Translations under genes and position numbers: made by a program
Assembly (NCBI GenBank): GCA_050300015.1
Contig: JBNKWZ010000015.1
Span: 62,001-126,000 of the forward strand
Length of the DNA: 64,000 bases
Source of the DNA: CAYZQH01 sp050300015
GTDB lineage: Bacteria > Pseudomonadota > Gammaproteobacteria > Pseudomonadales > Cellvibrionaceae
Direction: 5' to 3'
Shown here: one piece after another, positions 1 through 8,639 of the stretch
How the letters are laid out: every line of letters begins with the position of its first letter
Position numbering within the stretch: the first letter of the stretch is position 1
Notes under the pieces: generated by a model
The model's database searches: none
Seen by the model: the letters and a program-made list of their open reading frames with translations, nothing else
Told to the model about the DNA's origin: nothing

Positions 1-76
1 GACCACTGATACCATTTATGTGCAAACAGAGAATCGTGTTCGCGCTGAAAGCGGGAAAAATAGAAAAGTGAATTAG
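1..76 (+). CDS. Tyrosine recombinase, 3' end only (cut by window edge)
   Basis: Reading from base 2 gives 24 residues ending GKNRKVN and a TAG stop. They match the last 24 residues of the complete recombinase at 11989-13236 except for two positions (Ile for Val, Glu for Ala), while many third codon positions differ. The catalytic tyrosine (IYVQT) is inside the fragment. This is therefore an older, diverged paralogue on the same strand, not a recent exact duplication. The rest of the gene lies outside the window, so whether it is intact cannot be judged. Confidence 0.8.
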   Translation, partial: TTDTIYVQTENRVRAESGKNRKVN

Positions 77-627
77 TGACTTGCTGCTCTCAAGCTCTGT
101 AGGCTATTTGCTCTTATCGCTGGCCACCTCGGGCGCTTCGCAGATTCCATTACTGTTTTACGACAGGAGGAACTCATATCCGGTCAACACGCATGCTAGC
201 CAATCCTCTCACGCAATTCAAAGCCCACCGCAATTGATCCAATCTCATTCCTAACTACTGCGCTTAGGACATATACATTCCAACTTAAAAAACCAAACCT
301 ATCAATCAGCTACCGCTGAAACAATTTTGACCCAGGCGCTAGCCAGATTTGGGGACAGGAAGATCTAAATTAATACAGGCTACTGTTTTCCGAGTGCCAT
401 TCGTTCTAAAATTGTATGAAATTAATTTTAGAACGAATGGCTATTCCACAGCTCTTTTGGCTAAGTAATAACCAGAAACTTAGATTATGCACACATATAG
501 TGCGTTTTTTGGATCATATTTCGTGTGATAAGGGCGTCACTTTGACTCGGTACCCGATATGGGTCTACGCTGGGCGTAAGATCCAGCTGATCCGTTTCGT
601 CCGCTGAAAATGAGGAAATGCGATCAA
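77..627. other. Gene-poor gap with an 18-bp inverted repeat
   Basis: No convincing gene. A 63-codon open frame at 416-607 starts inside the inverted repeat, has no ribosome binding site and no recognisable motif, so it is not called. A GGGGACAGG motif at 351-359 lies shortly before the perfect palindrome at 396-441. The stretch directly follows the recombinase fragment and may be remnant mobile DNA. Confidence 0.4.
396..441. repeat. Perfect 18-bp inverted repeat, 10-base spacer
   Basis: The arms 396-413 and 424-441 are exact reverse complements (gccattcgttctaaaatt and its complement) separated by 10 bases. There is no T-run, so a rho-independent terminator is unlikely. It may be a terminus-type or REP-like mobile element remnant; no second copy was noticed in the window. 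Confidence 0.7.
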
Positions 628-819
628 TTACTCGTTATCTTGTGATTGACTGAGCACCTCGTCCTGCCAGTTAGAACCCAGTTGCCGCTCAATGTAGTCG
701 CGAATGAATTGCCTGACTTTTTGAGAGGCTGTCACGTCTTCGCGAGCACACAGCTCTTCAAATACCGTCTTTTTTTTGGGGTCTATCAGCAAGGTTAGGC
801 GTGCTGTGCGTTGTTCCAC
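628..819 (-). CDS. Ribbon-helix-helix (CopG/Arc-type) DNA-binding protein
   Basis: 63 residues. A short N-terminal strand (TARLTLLIDP, about residues 5-14) is followed by two helices (about 18-48), the layout of a ribbon-helix-helix dimer that binds DNA through paired beta strands. The start is GTG at 819, with an excellent GGAGG seven bases upstream. It is transcribed away from the dauA-type transporter at 932, and the 112-base gap between them carries repeated ATGTTAAT half-sites over a strong promoter. I infer that it represses its own gene and/or the transporter. It could instead be an antitoxin-like orphan, but no toxin gene is adjacent. Confidence 0.65.
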   Translation of the reverse strand: MEQRTARLTLLIDPKKKTVFEELCAREDVTASQKVRQFIRDYIERQLGSNWQDEVLSQSQDNE

Positions 820-850
820 TCTGAGTCCTCCAGATCTATCTATCGTGAAA

Positions 851-902
851 ATGTTAATTTGATTAACATTGACTGTAAAATGTTAGCACATATAATGTTA
901 AT
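851..902. promoter_or_regulatory. Probable operator: repeated ATGTTAAT half-sites
   Basis: A perfect dyad ATGTTAAT-TTG-ATTAACAT occupies 851-869. A partial copy (ATGTTA) is at 880-885 and a full ATGTTAAT at 895-902. The sites abut the -35 and lie in the spacer and over the -10 of the promoter at 869-896. Tandem half-sites suit a ribbon-helix-helix repressor such as the one encoded at 628-819 (inference). Confidence 0.55.
869..896 (+). promoter_or_regulatory. Sigma-70 promoter of the DauA-type transporter
   Basis: TTGACT at 869-874, a 16-base spacer, and a perfect TATAAT at 891-896. Transcription would begin near 903, about 30 bases before the start codon at 932. Confidence 0.65.
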
Positions 903-931
903 TATATTGTAATTTTCTACAAAGAGATGTT

Positions 932-2668
932 ATGCCACATCGTGCCCATCTGTTTTCCCTGCGCATAGGTCATGCACTGCGAGAAGTGCTGAATGAAGGC
1001 TATTCCCAGTCCAAGCTTTTAAAGGATGTGCTGGCAGGATGTGTGGTGGGAGTTATTGCTATTCCCCTGGCTATGGCTCTGGCGATTGCCAGTGGCGTGG
1101 CGCCTCAATACGGTTTGTATACTGCTGTTGTAGCTGGATTTTTGATCGCACTTACTGGCGGTAGTCGCTACAGCATCTCGGGACCTACGGCCGCCTTCGT
1201 CGTGATATTGCAGCCACTGGTAGCAAAGTACGGCTTGGGCGGCCTTTTAACGGCCAGCGTTATGGCGGGCATGCTGTTGATCGCGATGGCCTACGCACGC
1301 CTTGGTCGATTTATCGAATATATCCCTGAGCCCGTTACCCTGGGGTTTACGGGTGGGATAGGTATTGTGATTGCCACGCTACAGATTCCAGACTTCTTCG
1401 GTTTATCTGTTCCGTCCTTGCCAGAGCATTACGGTGAAAAAGTGTCTGTTATTGCAACACACTTTGGCGCACTGGATGCCGCCAGTCTTTCGGTTGCCGT
1501 TTTTACGCTGGCCTTTATGTACCTGTGGCCAAAACTAAAAACTCCCATTCCTGCACACCTACCCGCCGTAATACTCGCAAGTGTATTGGCTTTGCTACTG
1601 AACAAATCTGGCTTTGATATCGCCACAATCGGTTCACGGTTCCACTACTTGCTTGACGACGGCTCGAGTGGATCGGGTATTCCATCGGTGTTGCCGCACG
1701 TTGAGTGGCCTTGGGGGCGCGTTTCAGCCAATGGTCAAACTTTCTCGCTAAGCTGGACAACTTTCATCGATCTGATTCCCGCTGCTTTTGCGATTGCCAT
1801 GTTGGGCGCCATCGAATCTTTACTGTGTGCGGTGGTACTGGATGGCATGTCGGGCAAGCGTCACAGTGCGAACAGTGAGTTACTTGGCCAAGGTATTGGC
1901 AATATTGTCACACCCTTTTGGGGTGGTATTACCGCCACTGCTGCCATAGCGCGCTCAGCCGCCAGCTTTAAATCTGGCGCGCAGTCACCCATTGCGGGTA
2001 TGACGCATGCTCTGGTGGTATTGATGGCCATTATCTTGCTGGCGCCCCTTTTGAAGTACTTGCCAATGCCCGCCCTCGCGGCTTTATTGATGGTGGTGGC
2101 TTGGAATATGAGCGAGGCCCCGAAGTCCATACACATGCTCAAAACCGCTCCTTTGGGTGATATTGCGGTGTTTGCTCTGTGCGTCAGTCTGACGGTGTGG
2201 TTTGACATGGTCATTGCAATCACCTCGGGCATAGTGCTGGCTTCGATCTTATTCATGCGTGAAATAGCGAGCATGACCAGACTGATGGAAATCACAGAGG
2301 ATAAGAGGTTTATCACGCATTCAATTGCGCCCAACTGGAAAGTATTCAAAATCAACGGTCCATTGTTTTTCGCTGCTGCCGATAGAGTTTTTGGAGAGAT
2401 TAACGAGGAGTTAAAGCACTGTGATGGCGTAGTACTTTACCTGGAAGCCGTCCCTATACTAGATGCTGGTGGATTGGCCGCTCTCGCTCGCCTGATGTCC
2501 GCTCACTCTAATTCCGGTAAAAAAATCCATTTTTCCGAGTGGCAATTTCAGCCGTTACGTACGCTGGCACGTGCTGGCATCGCTCCCGTCGATGGGGCCA
2601 TTCGGTTTTTCGCTACGCTTGATCAGGCACTAGAAAGTACTCAATCAAAAAGTGAGGCGAATGCGTGA
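932..2668 (+). CDS. dauA: SulP-family anion/C4-dicarboxylate transporter, DauA-like
   Basis: 578 residues, the usual SulP length. The sequence follows E. coli DauA (YchM) closely: motifs such as IAIPLAMALAIASGVAPQYG, SISGPTAAFVVIL and GAIESLLCAVVLDGM are shared. Residues about 30-420 form the multi-span transport domain and about 440-560 the cytoplasmic STAS domain (LEAVPILDAGGLAAL). In E. coli DauA takes up succinate and related C4-dicarboxylates at acidic pH; other SulP members carry sulfate or bicarbonate, so the substrate here is not certain. The start ATG follows an AGAG-type site. The next small gene overlaps its stop codon, suggesting co-translation. A sigma-70 promoter with dyad half-sites lies immediately upstream. 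Confidence 0.88.
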   Translation: MPHRAHLFSLRIGHALREVLNEGYSQSKLLKDVLAGCVVGVIAIPLAMALAIASGVAPQYGLYTAVVAGFLIALTGGSRYSISGPTAAFVVILQPLVAKYGLGGLLTASVMAGMLLIAMAYARLGRFIEYIPEPVTLGFTGGIGIVIATLQIPDFFGLSVPSLPEHYGEKVSVIATHFGALDAASLSVAVFTLAFMYLWPKLKTPIPAHLPAVILASVLALLLNKSGFDIATIGSRFHYLLDDGSSGSGIPSVLPHVEWPWGRVSANGQTFSLSWTTFIDLIPAAFAIAMLGAIESLLCAVVLDGMSGKRHSANSELLGQGIGNIVTPFWGGITATAAIARSAASFKSGAQSPIAGMTHALVVLMAIILLAPLLKYLPMPALAALLMVVAWNMSEAPKSIHMLKTAPLGDIAVFALCVSLTVWFDMVIAITSGIVLASILFMREIASMTRLMEITEDKRFITHSIAPNWKVFKINGPLFFAAADRVFGEINEELKHCDGVVLYLEAVPILDAGGLAALARLMSAHSNSGKKIHFSEWQFQPLRTLARAGIAPVDGAIRFFATLDQALESTQSKSEANA

Positions 2669-2895
2669 AGCTGTCAGAGGCATTAGAGCGAGGTAAAAAT
2701 AAGCACTGGTCGAATGCGAATGTTCGCAGGAACCCCAGTAATCGTAACCAATGGTTTGTGATGCTAACCTGCAATGAGCAAAAACCGCACATGCTGGTTG
2801 ACGACGATGAAAGCCCCATTGTAAGCGAGGACTTAAATCACTTTGTGGAACTGGTAAGCTCTCTTGGGATTCGAGAATTCACTGTAGCTATTTAA
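2665..2895 (+). CDS. Small hypothetical protein coupled to the SulP gene
   Basis: 76 residues, starting at a GTG that overlaps the stop of the transporter gene (GTGA), typical of translational coupling. There is no signal peptide, membrane span or metal motif; the protein is soluble with a basic N-terminal part and an acidic centre (DDDES). The family is not recognised. The overlap and absence of a competing frame make it likely real, but no function can be given. Confidence 0.5.
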   Translation: MKLSEALERGKNKHWSNANVRRNPSNRNQWFVMLTCNEQKPHMLVDDDESPIVSEDLNHFVELVSSLGIREFTVAI

Positions 2896-3157
2896 TGCGG
2901 TCTATTTCCGCTTTCCGGTTAAAATGTAATGAAAAAACACGGTCTCCGTATTTCGTGATGACGAGTTTCACTACACATTTAGTGTTGAAGCGGCGGTGTT
3001 GGCATTCAACAGGTATGGAGAAGTATTGCCTGAGATGATACTAAGGAAATTACACTTAGTGTGCATAGTTGCACATCGGCTAAATTGCCCTAACCTGTTT
3101 TTTCAGCATTCTGACTTACAACATTCAATTTTCATTTTAATTATTTAAGGAACTATC

Positions 3158-3499
3158 ATGTCTTTACCTGCCTGCCCAAAATGTCAATCAACTTACACCT
3201 ACATGGATAGAAACCTACTGGTTTGTCCAGAGTGCGCCCATGAGTGGAGCGAAAACAGCGCGTCAGAAAATTCGGAGGCGCAACCTTCAGTGAGAGATGC
3301 GAATGGCAACACCATGTTTGAAGGCGACAGTGGAACACTCATAAAAGACCTTAAGGTCAAAGGCAGTTCTAGCGTGTTAAAAATAGGTACCAAAGTGAAA
3401 ATTAATCGTATTGTCGAGGGCGATCACAATATTGACTGCCGAGTCGATAAAGTCGGAGAAATGATGCTGAAATCTGAATTTGTCAAAAAAATGCAATAG
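3158..3499 (+). CDS. yjdM: YjdM (PhnA)-family zinc-ribbon protein
   Basis: 113 residues, matching the length of E. coli YjdM (formerly PhnA). An N-terminal zinc ribbon is visible: CPKC at residues 6-9 and CPEC at 23-26. The C-terminal domain holds the family stretches VRDANGN and LIKDLKVKGSS. The start is supported by AAGGA about seven bases before ATG. Despite the old name, the protein is not the phosphonoacetate hydrolase, and its cellular role is not firmly established. It stands alone, with no phn genes nearby. Confidence 0.9.
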   Translation: MSLPACPKCQSTYTYMDRNLLVCPECAHEWSENSASENSEAQPSVRDANGNTMFEGDSGTLIKDLKVKGSSSVLKIGTKVKINRIVEGDHNIDCRVDKVGEMMLKSEFVKKMQ

Positions 3500-3837
3500 C
3501 ATAGATAGCACGAAATATACGACAAGCTTACCCTTATTCGGCGACAATTTTGTGGAAAAGCGAAGTAATCACAATTCGGATTAACGTGGGTAATTTGCGT
3601 GTAGTCGCGCAGACTTGATCCGGCGTGTAATAACTTTTAGCTTGGTGACATGCAAAAAGGAGAGTGGTAAACACTCTCCTACCGCACCTCAGGATTTATT
3701 GTTTTTTGATCGGGCCCAGGTCTGGGGGTTGTGATTTTTGTCATCTCTATCAGCTGCGTAGCTATTTAGTGGAACACACGCTTCTTACAGAAGCGGAAAG
3801 CGAAACACTAAATAAACACCGAACTGTCCGAAAAAAC
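3500..3837. other. Convergent intergenic region
   Basis: Lies between the yjdM stop and the stop of the minus-strand copper operon. Apart from the terminator hairpin at 3654-3680, I see no gene or repeat. Confidence 0.4.
3654..3680 (-). terminator. Rho-independent terminator of the copper-receptor operon
   Basis: A perfect 9-bp stem (3658-3666 with 3672-3680) and a 5-base loop. Read on the minus strand it is followed directly by five T. It lies about 160 bases past the stop of the TauE/SafE-type gene. Confidence 0.75.
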
Positions 3838-4551
3838 CTAATGATGATGATCGTGCATTTCTGTCATATTATGCTGATCAGCAGGAAGATGCCCTCTGTG
3901 TAAAATTGGCATTATGAAAGCAAAGCTGCCTAAAGCAATCATTGTGGCCCCAGTTAAACTTCTTACCCACGTTTTGTGAGTAAACTTTTTTAACTGCGTA
4001 GCAGCAAGGCCACCAACTAGCATGCTCGGCAAGGTTCCTAATCCAAACGCAACCATAACCAGCGTACTCTTCATTAGTTCTGCTTGAGTGGCCGCCAGCA
4101 CTAAGGCGGAATACACTAATCCGCAAGGCAACCAACCCCATAACAACCCCAATAATAATGCCTGATAACTTTTTGTCACGGGCAAAAGTCTACTTGAAAA
4201 GGGTTGGATAAATTTCCAAATGCGAGCGCCCCCTTTTTCCAAATAAACTAAACCTCGCCACCATCCAGCAATATATAAGCCGGCTATCACTAATATGATT
4301 GCTGCTAGAGATCGCAACCAAGTAAATCCCAAATCCTGAATAAGCCAATGCCCAAGCACGGCCATACTGGCGCCTGCAATCGAGTAGCTTAGCAACCTTC
4401 CAAAATTGTAAAGCATTGTGATCCTAAGTCTTGTGTATACAGACTCAGTTCGGCTAGCCATGCCGAGAGCCCCAGCAATGCCACCACACATTCCAAGGCA
4501 ATGCACACTCCCCATCAACCCCAAAAGAAATGCTGTCAACACAAACGTCAT
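3838..4551 (-). CDS. TauE/SafE-type (DsbD-like) membrane protein, probable copper handling
   Basis: 237 residues with about six membrane spans in two halves. The first half carries HCLGMCGG (Cys18, Cys22) and the second GWLPCGLVYS, the paired cysteine/proline motifs of the DsbD-like/TauE family found beside copper and cytochrome-oxidase assembly genes. The C-terminal tail is rich in Met and His (ending HDHHH), suggesting metal binding. It is the last gene of a minus-strand operon after a TonB-dependent copper receptor and a small Cys-tailed protein, so inner-membrane copper transport or delivery is a reasonable inference. A sulfur-compound exporter is an alternative reading of the family name, but the context favours metal. 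Confidence 0.72.
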   Translation of the reverse strand: MTFVLTAFLLGLMGSVHCLGMCGGIAGALGMASRTESVYTRLRITMLYNFGRLLSYSIAGASMAVLGHWLIQDLGFTWLRSLAAIILVIAGLYIAGWWRGLVYLEKGGARIWKFIQPFSSRLLPVTKSYQALLLGLLWGWLPCGLVYSALVLAATQAELMKSTLVMVAFGLGTLPSMLVGGLAATQLKKFTHKTWVRSLTGATMIALGSFAFIMPILHRGHLPADQHNMTEMHDHHH

Positions 4552-4600
4552 GCTGCCCTCTTCTGCATCTGATCAGATCAATATATAAAAACAATGAGCC

Positions 4601-4804
4601 CTAAATATGAGTACAACACTTAGTCTCGATGGGTGCATCAAAGGAAGCTGGTGTTACGTAGACGGGTGTATGATCCAATCTGCCTTGAATGTAACCAGCA
4701 GCCCAGATCAACCAAATACCAAGCCCGACTCCAGCTAAGCGCAGCCCGCGCTTTGCGCCACGCGCCGAATATAAATTTTGTAAATCGAGCGTTTTAAAAT
4801 TCAT
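4601..4804 (-). CDS. Small membrane protein with C-terminal CC-T-H tail
   Basis: 67 residues with one membrane span (about residues 22-41, LRLAGVGLGIWLIWAAGYI) and a tail ending KCCTHI. Its start codon overlaps the last 11 bases of the copper-receptor gene, and 49 bases separate it from the TauE/SafE-type gene, so the three form one operon. The paired cysteines and histidine at the extreme C-terminus could bind copper. The family is not recognised. Confidence 0.6.
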   Translation of the reverse strand: MNFKTLDLQNLYSARGAKRGLRLAGVGLGIWLIWAAGYIQGRLDHTPVYVTPASFDAPIETKCCTHI

Positions 4805-6917
4805 ATTTCACTCCAAAGTCTAAAGAGCGACCCTGCCCTGGTAAGCTTTCAAACTGACCAGTTTTGCCAGCAGCCAACCAACCAGCATAGTAAGCGCCGC
4901 CCAACGGCAAATCGTATTGCTCGTCAAGTAGATTGCGTACAATGGCACTCAACCAAACTTTTTTCCACTGGTATGTAGTACTGATATTAATTAGAGCGTA
5001 GCTTTCTGTTGAAGGCTCCAGGCGTAGATCATCGACTTTATCTTTGTCATCTACCCATTCCACCTCAATTCGGCTGCTCCATTGTTGAATATTTTGTTGT
5101 AATGCCACACTCAAATTCAGGGGCATAATGTGATACAAATCGCCACCATCGTCGGCGCGTTCACCTCTCGTGTACGCGATACGAAAATCTAAAATCGTGG
5201 CGCTCTTAGCACCTTCCACCAGTGACTTACGGCCAAATAGTTCGCCGCCGTACAATCTCGCATCAATATTGACAAACTGAAGTAACGGCCGTGTAACAGA
5301 CATCGCCCTACGTGGGTTAAAACTGCCCACTTGCTTGGCGTCTATATAATCATCTACATAGGTATAGTAAGGCGTAAAAGAGAGCTGAGTGTTTTCATCC
5401 TCGCTCCAATTGAAAGTGGCACTTAAAGTGTGGGCGATTTCAGGCGTGAGATCAATATCACCCACATAGCCATTGCCGTCACCAAACCAACCGATCATGG
5501 TCATGGCCATAGTCCCCCTACCCCAGCTGTAGCGCTCATAAAGATTGGGGGACCGGGTTTTTCGCGCATACCCAAATTCGAGCGCGTATGCGCCATTCGT
5601 GGTGTAACGCCCCATCACAGTGATGTCAATATTGTCATCGTTGCGTTTATGCTCAAGCGAATTAAATGCATCAGCCGCAGGCGCATCCATATTCATCATG
5701 CTAGGCATAGAATTGTAGGGTTGAGCATCATCGGTATTCATAACAACATGTTCGTACCTCATGCCCAAGATGGCCTGCCAATTTTTGGCGAGGCTTTGCT
5801 CTGTTTCGGCGTACAAAACGTAACGCGCTCGTTCACCATTGTTGATATTGATGTAGTCGTTTGGGCCCATCATCATGGAACCTTCCACCGCAGGCCACCA
5901 ATCATCCAATGTAAATTGATGGAATTCGTTTCCAAGACGCAGTGTTGAATCCTTTCCATAGGGCATTTCAGCAGCTATTTTATAGGCAATATCGCGTCCT
6001 TCGGTGATCATTGGCATAGTGCCTGGTTTTTCTTCCGTAAAAAATCCCATTTCGTGGTCAACGTCTTGCCACGTTAGTAGCGTATCCAACTGGCCCCAAT
6101 CGAACTGACGTAAATAATTAAAATTGATGCCTGTGCTGCTATTGTCCACCATATCCATATATTGGTTTGGAAAACCTTGATACGGCACTTTTTGATGATT
6201 TAACTTCAGCGTTATCGCTTGTTTTTTATCTCGAAGCCCTAACATGAGGCTTTGGTTTTGGCTTTTATATAAGGTGTCAACAACAGTATTTCCGTCTCCA
6301 TCTTCGTAGCTATCTGCTTTATCCATGCTGCCACTGTAGAGTAAGCTAGTTGTTTCATTGGCAACCCCAAGCTTTAAAGAAGCCCCATGATTATGATTGT
6401 TAGAACGATAGAAATAGCCTGCTGAGCCTGTTTTAATAATTTTCCCTTCGCTATCGGCGTAGACGGGCATTTCAGAAACAATTTTAATCGTGCCTCCAAT
6501 GCTATCCCCCCCCATACTCACCGGAGTAATTCCAGCCATTACCTCCACGGAATTAACGCGACTTGAGTCGATATAAGACAAAGCGGGATTCATATGATTA
6601 GCGCATGCGGAAGTAATTTCTGCACCATCAATAATCAGCTTGATTCTCTCATCGTTCAACCCACGTAGAACGGGCAAACTCGAAATTCCACCTGCGCTTG
6701 AAAAATTCACACCATGCTCGGAAAGAATATCGGCGGTGTCACCCGTACCATTATGCATTTCATAGGAATGGCCGGTTACCACAACTTGTTCCACGTGTGA
6801 AACGTTTGTTGCGTGGGAATAGTCGTTTTTATCTTCGCTGGCCCAAAGGGGCTTAACAAAGAGGGTACTACACATCAAAACCCCATAAAATGCTGACTTT
6901 TCTATACCTATTTTCAC
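4794..6917 (-). CDS. TonB-dependent copper receptor (OprC/NosA type)
   Basis: 707 residues from a GTG start at 6917, chosen because GAGGG lies seven bases upstream and a signal peptide follows directly (cleavage near PLWA-SE). The frame stays open upstream to 6965, but that part lies in an inserted MITE. The plug domain (about residues 40-150) holds the family signature ACANHMNPALSYI, known from OprC/NosA receptors that bind copper, followed by a 22-strand-type barrel ending in YEF. Several MMxM-type methionine clusters occur in the barrel. It likely takes copper across the outer membrane, with the two downstream genes acting at the inner membrane. The MITE must affect its promoter, which therefore lies within or beyond that element. 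Confidence 0.87.
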   Translation of the reverse strand: MKIGIEKSAFYGVLMCSTLFVKPLWASEDKNDYSHATNVSHVEQVVVTGHSYEMHNGTGDTADILSEHGVNFSSAGGISSLPVLRGLNDERIKLIIDGAEITSACANHMNPALSYIDSSRVNSVEVMAGITPVSMGGDSIGGTIKIVSEMPVYADSEGKIIKTGSAGYFYRSNNHNHGASLKLGVANETTSLLYSGSMDKADSYEDGDGNTVVDTLYKSQNQSLMLGLRDKKQAITLKLNHQKVPYQGFPNQYMDMVDNSSTGINFNYLRQFDWGQLDTLLTWQDVDHEMGFFTEEKPGTMPMITEGRDIAYKIAAEMPYGKDSTLRLGNEFHQFTLDDWWPAVEGSMMMGPNDYININNGERARYVLYAETEQSLAKNWQAILGMRYEHVVMNTDDAQPYNSMPSMMNMDAPAADAFNSLEHKRNDDNIDITVMGRYTTNGAYALEFGYARKTRSPNLYERYSWGRGTMAMTMIGWFGDGNGYVGDIDLTPEIAHTLSATFNWSEDENTQLSFTPYYTYVDDYIDAKQVGSFNPRRAMSVTRPLLQFVNIDARLYGGELFGRKSLVEGAKSATILDFRIAYTRGERADDGGDLYHIMPLNLSVALQQNIQQWSSRIEVEWVDDKDKVDDLRLEPSTESYALINISTTYQWKKVWLSAIVRNLLDEQYDLPLGGAYYAGWLAAGKTGQFESLPGQGRSLDFGVKYEF

Positions 6918-6943
6918 AACAACGCCCTCACAACGATAGCTAG

Positions 6944-7197
6944 GGAACCTCTGATTAAGTCCCAATGGCTTCTGCGCGTGTCCTCAAAGCTCAGTTGCCG
7001 AAGTTAATGGTCTTAGTCCTTAACAAGCAAAGCAACGACGGCAAGTGGGCTTTGAGGGCACGCCCGAAGGGGCTTGCAGAGCTTTCCAACCTCTTCGTTG
7101 ACGCTTTTTGACAGACCGCCAGTATGCCGTCAAAACGCCGCCTTGATCTTGAAAAGCTTTGTAAGCCAGAAGCTATTCGGACTTAATCAGAGGTTCC
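6944..7197. mobile_element. MITE, 254 bp, with 19-bp perfect terminal inverted repeats and CTAG duplication
   Basis: The ends ggaacctctgattaagtcc (6944-6962) and its exact complement (7179-7197) are flanked on both sides by CTAG (6940-6943, 7198-7201). With mismatches the repeats extend to about 33 bases. The interior has no gene. A four-base YTAR-type duplication is typical of IS5-group elements, so this is probably a non-autonomous relative of one. It sits about ten bases upstream of the copper receptor's Shine-Dalgarno. Confidence 0.85.
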
Positions 7198-7356
7198 CTA
7201 GACTTTTGTCCGATTTTTAGAGCGGCATTTTAAGTGATAAGTTTTGAAATGTCAGTGTGACAAATTGTCGCGGCGGATGCATTGGATGCAGAAGCTCATC
7301 GCTTCCCAGGAACAGGTCTCTTTCTTAAGACGTTTGCGGCGTTGAGTGGGGAAGGT

Positions 7357-7386
7357 TAACAAGGGCACGCCAAGGCGCCCCTGTTA
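7357..7386 (-). terminator. Hairpin after the GH2/GH27 operon
   Basis: A 10-bp stem with one mismatch (7357-7366 with 7377-7386) lies 20 bases past the GH27 stop. There is no clear T-run on the minus strand, so it may end transcription weakly or protect the 3' end. Confidence 0.35.
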
Positions 7387-7404
7387 GCGGTAATGAAAGC
7401 AATA

Positions 7405-8607
7405 TTACCCTTTTGGTGTTAAACGTAACACGACCACACCGTGAGCAGGAATGCTTGTGGAGTAGGCTTTGCGCGTAGAGCCCGTACCACCACGCCAGAT
7501 ATCACGCCAGTTAAATGTCTGCTTATCAAACTGAATTTCGTGATGGCTGATGTCGTCTTTCATGTAGTGAAATGCCCAATCCAAAGTGTATTTGTGCGCT
7601 TTATCACCACGATTTAGAAACAATACCGCAAACTCACCGTTGGCCATGGGTTTTACAAATAATTCAACGTCACCTTCATCAATCCACTTCATGGCTTGAA
7701 TGCCGAGCGGGTCTTGATTGATGGCGATCATATCTTTATTGGTCAGAATTTTTTGCGTTTTTTTATTCATGCTACGCAAATCGTTACCCGCAATTAAAGG
7801 TGATGCCAAAATGGCCCACAAAGAGAAGTGTGAACGGTCTTCCTCCTCAGTCATACCGTTCCCCACTTCCATCATATCCATATCATTCCAATGGCCTGGA
7901 CCTGCATATTTGCGCAATTTGTCTTGCATATCTAAAATCCGGGTTACACCCCAAGAGGACCAGGAACCGTGATTGTGTTCGCAACTCCAGCAAGGGTAGA
8001 TATCTCCCGTGGTGCGCCAGGAATGACCGATGTCTGTCGCCCACTCCCAAGGTTTGTTATCTCCCCATTCGCAGATACTAAATAGCATTGGACGCCCGGC
8101 TTTGAATATGGCGTCACGCATCGTTGAATATGCAGATTTAGGGTTGATGTCTTGCGTGTCGCACCAATCGTATTTAACGTAATCAATACCCCAGCGTGCA
8201 TAGGTGATTGCATCCTGGTATTCATGCCCACGGCTGCCTGGACGCCCGCCACAGGTGGTATTGCCGGCATCGGAGTAAATACCAATTTTTAAGCCTTTGG
8301 CGTGTACGTAATCGGCCAATGCTTGCATGCCTGAAGGAAATAGCTTTTCATTCGCCTGAATAAAACCGTTCTCATCTCGCTTCCCATGCCAGCAGTCATC
8401 GATATTAATATATTCGTAACCAGCATCCCTCATCCCGCTGGCGACCATGGCGTCGGCCATTTCTTTAATCAAGGTTTCACTCACATCGCACCCAAATGTA
8501 TTCCAGCTGTTCCAGCCCATTTGTGGTGTTTTACCCAGCTCGTCAAATTTCTGAGCATGTACGCTGATAGAAAACAGCGCAATCGCAACCGCTAAAAACC
8601 TTTTCAT
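7405..8607 (-). CDS. Alpha-galactosidase, GH27
   Basis: 400 residues. A signal peptide (about 1-18, cleaved after VHA) precedes a GH27 barrel beginning TPQMGWNSWNTFGC. The two catalytic aspartates are in place: nucleophile Asp147 in YVKYDWC and acid/base Asp202 in RTTGDI, with DDCW at 70-73 also conserved. A small C-terminal beta domain follows from about residue 300. It removes terminal alpha-galactosyl residues (also possible: alpha-N-acetylgalactosamine or beta-L-arabinopyranose, known in the family). It starts 32 bases after the GH2 gene on the same strand, so the two are probably co-transcribed and act on a mixed galactoside in the periplasm or outside the cell. Confidence 0.9.
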   Translation of the reverse strand: MKRFLAVAIALFSISVHAQKFDELGKTPQMGWNSWNTFGCDVSETLIKEMADAMVASGMRDAGYEYINIDDCWHGKRDENGFIQANEKLFPSGMQALADYVHAKGLKIGIYSDAGNTTCGGRPGSRGHEYQDAITYARWGIDYVKYDWCDTQDINPKSAYSTMRDAIFKAGRPMLFSICEWGDNKPWEWATDIGHSWRTTGDIYPCWSCEHNHGSWSSWGVTRILDMQDKLRKYAGPGHWNDMDMMEVGNGMTEEEDRSHFSLWAILASPLIAGNDLRSMNKKTQKILTNKDMIAINQDPLGIQAMKWIDEGDVELFVKPMANGEFAVLFLNRGDKAHKYTLDWAFHYMKDDISHHEIQFDKQTFNWRDIWRGGTGSTRKAYSTSIPAHGVVVLRLTPKG

Positions 8608-8639
8608 GTGTAACCTCGGATTATCATAAAGTGAATTGT

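Noticed and set aside
416..607. 63-codon frame near the left end
   Set aside because: It begins inside the 18-bp inverted repeat, has no ribosome binding site and no recognisable motif.
1861..2355. 164-codon minus-strand frame inside the SulP gene
   Set aside because: It lies wholly antisense to a well-recognised transporter and has no family motif.
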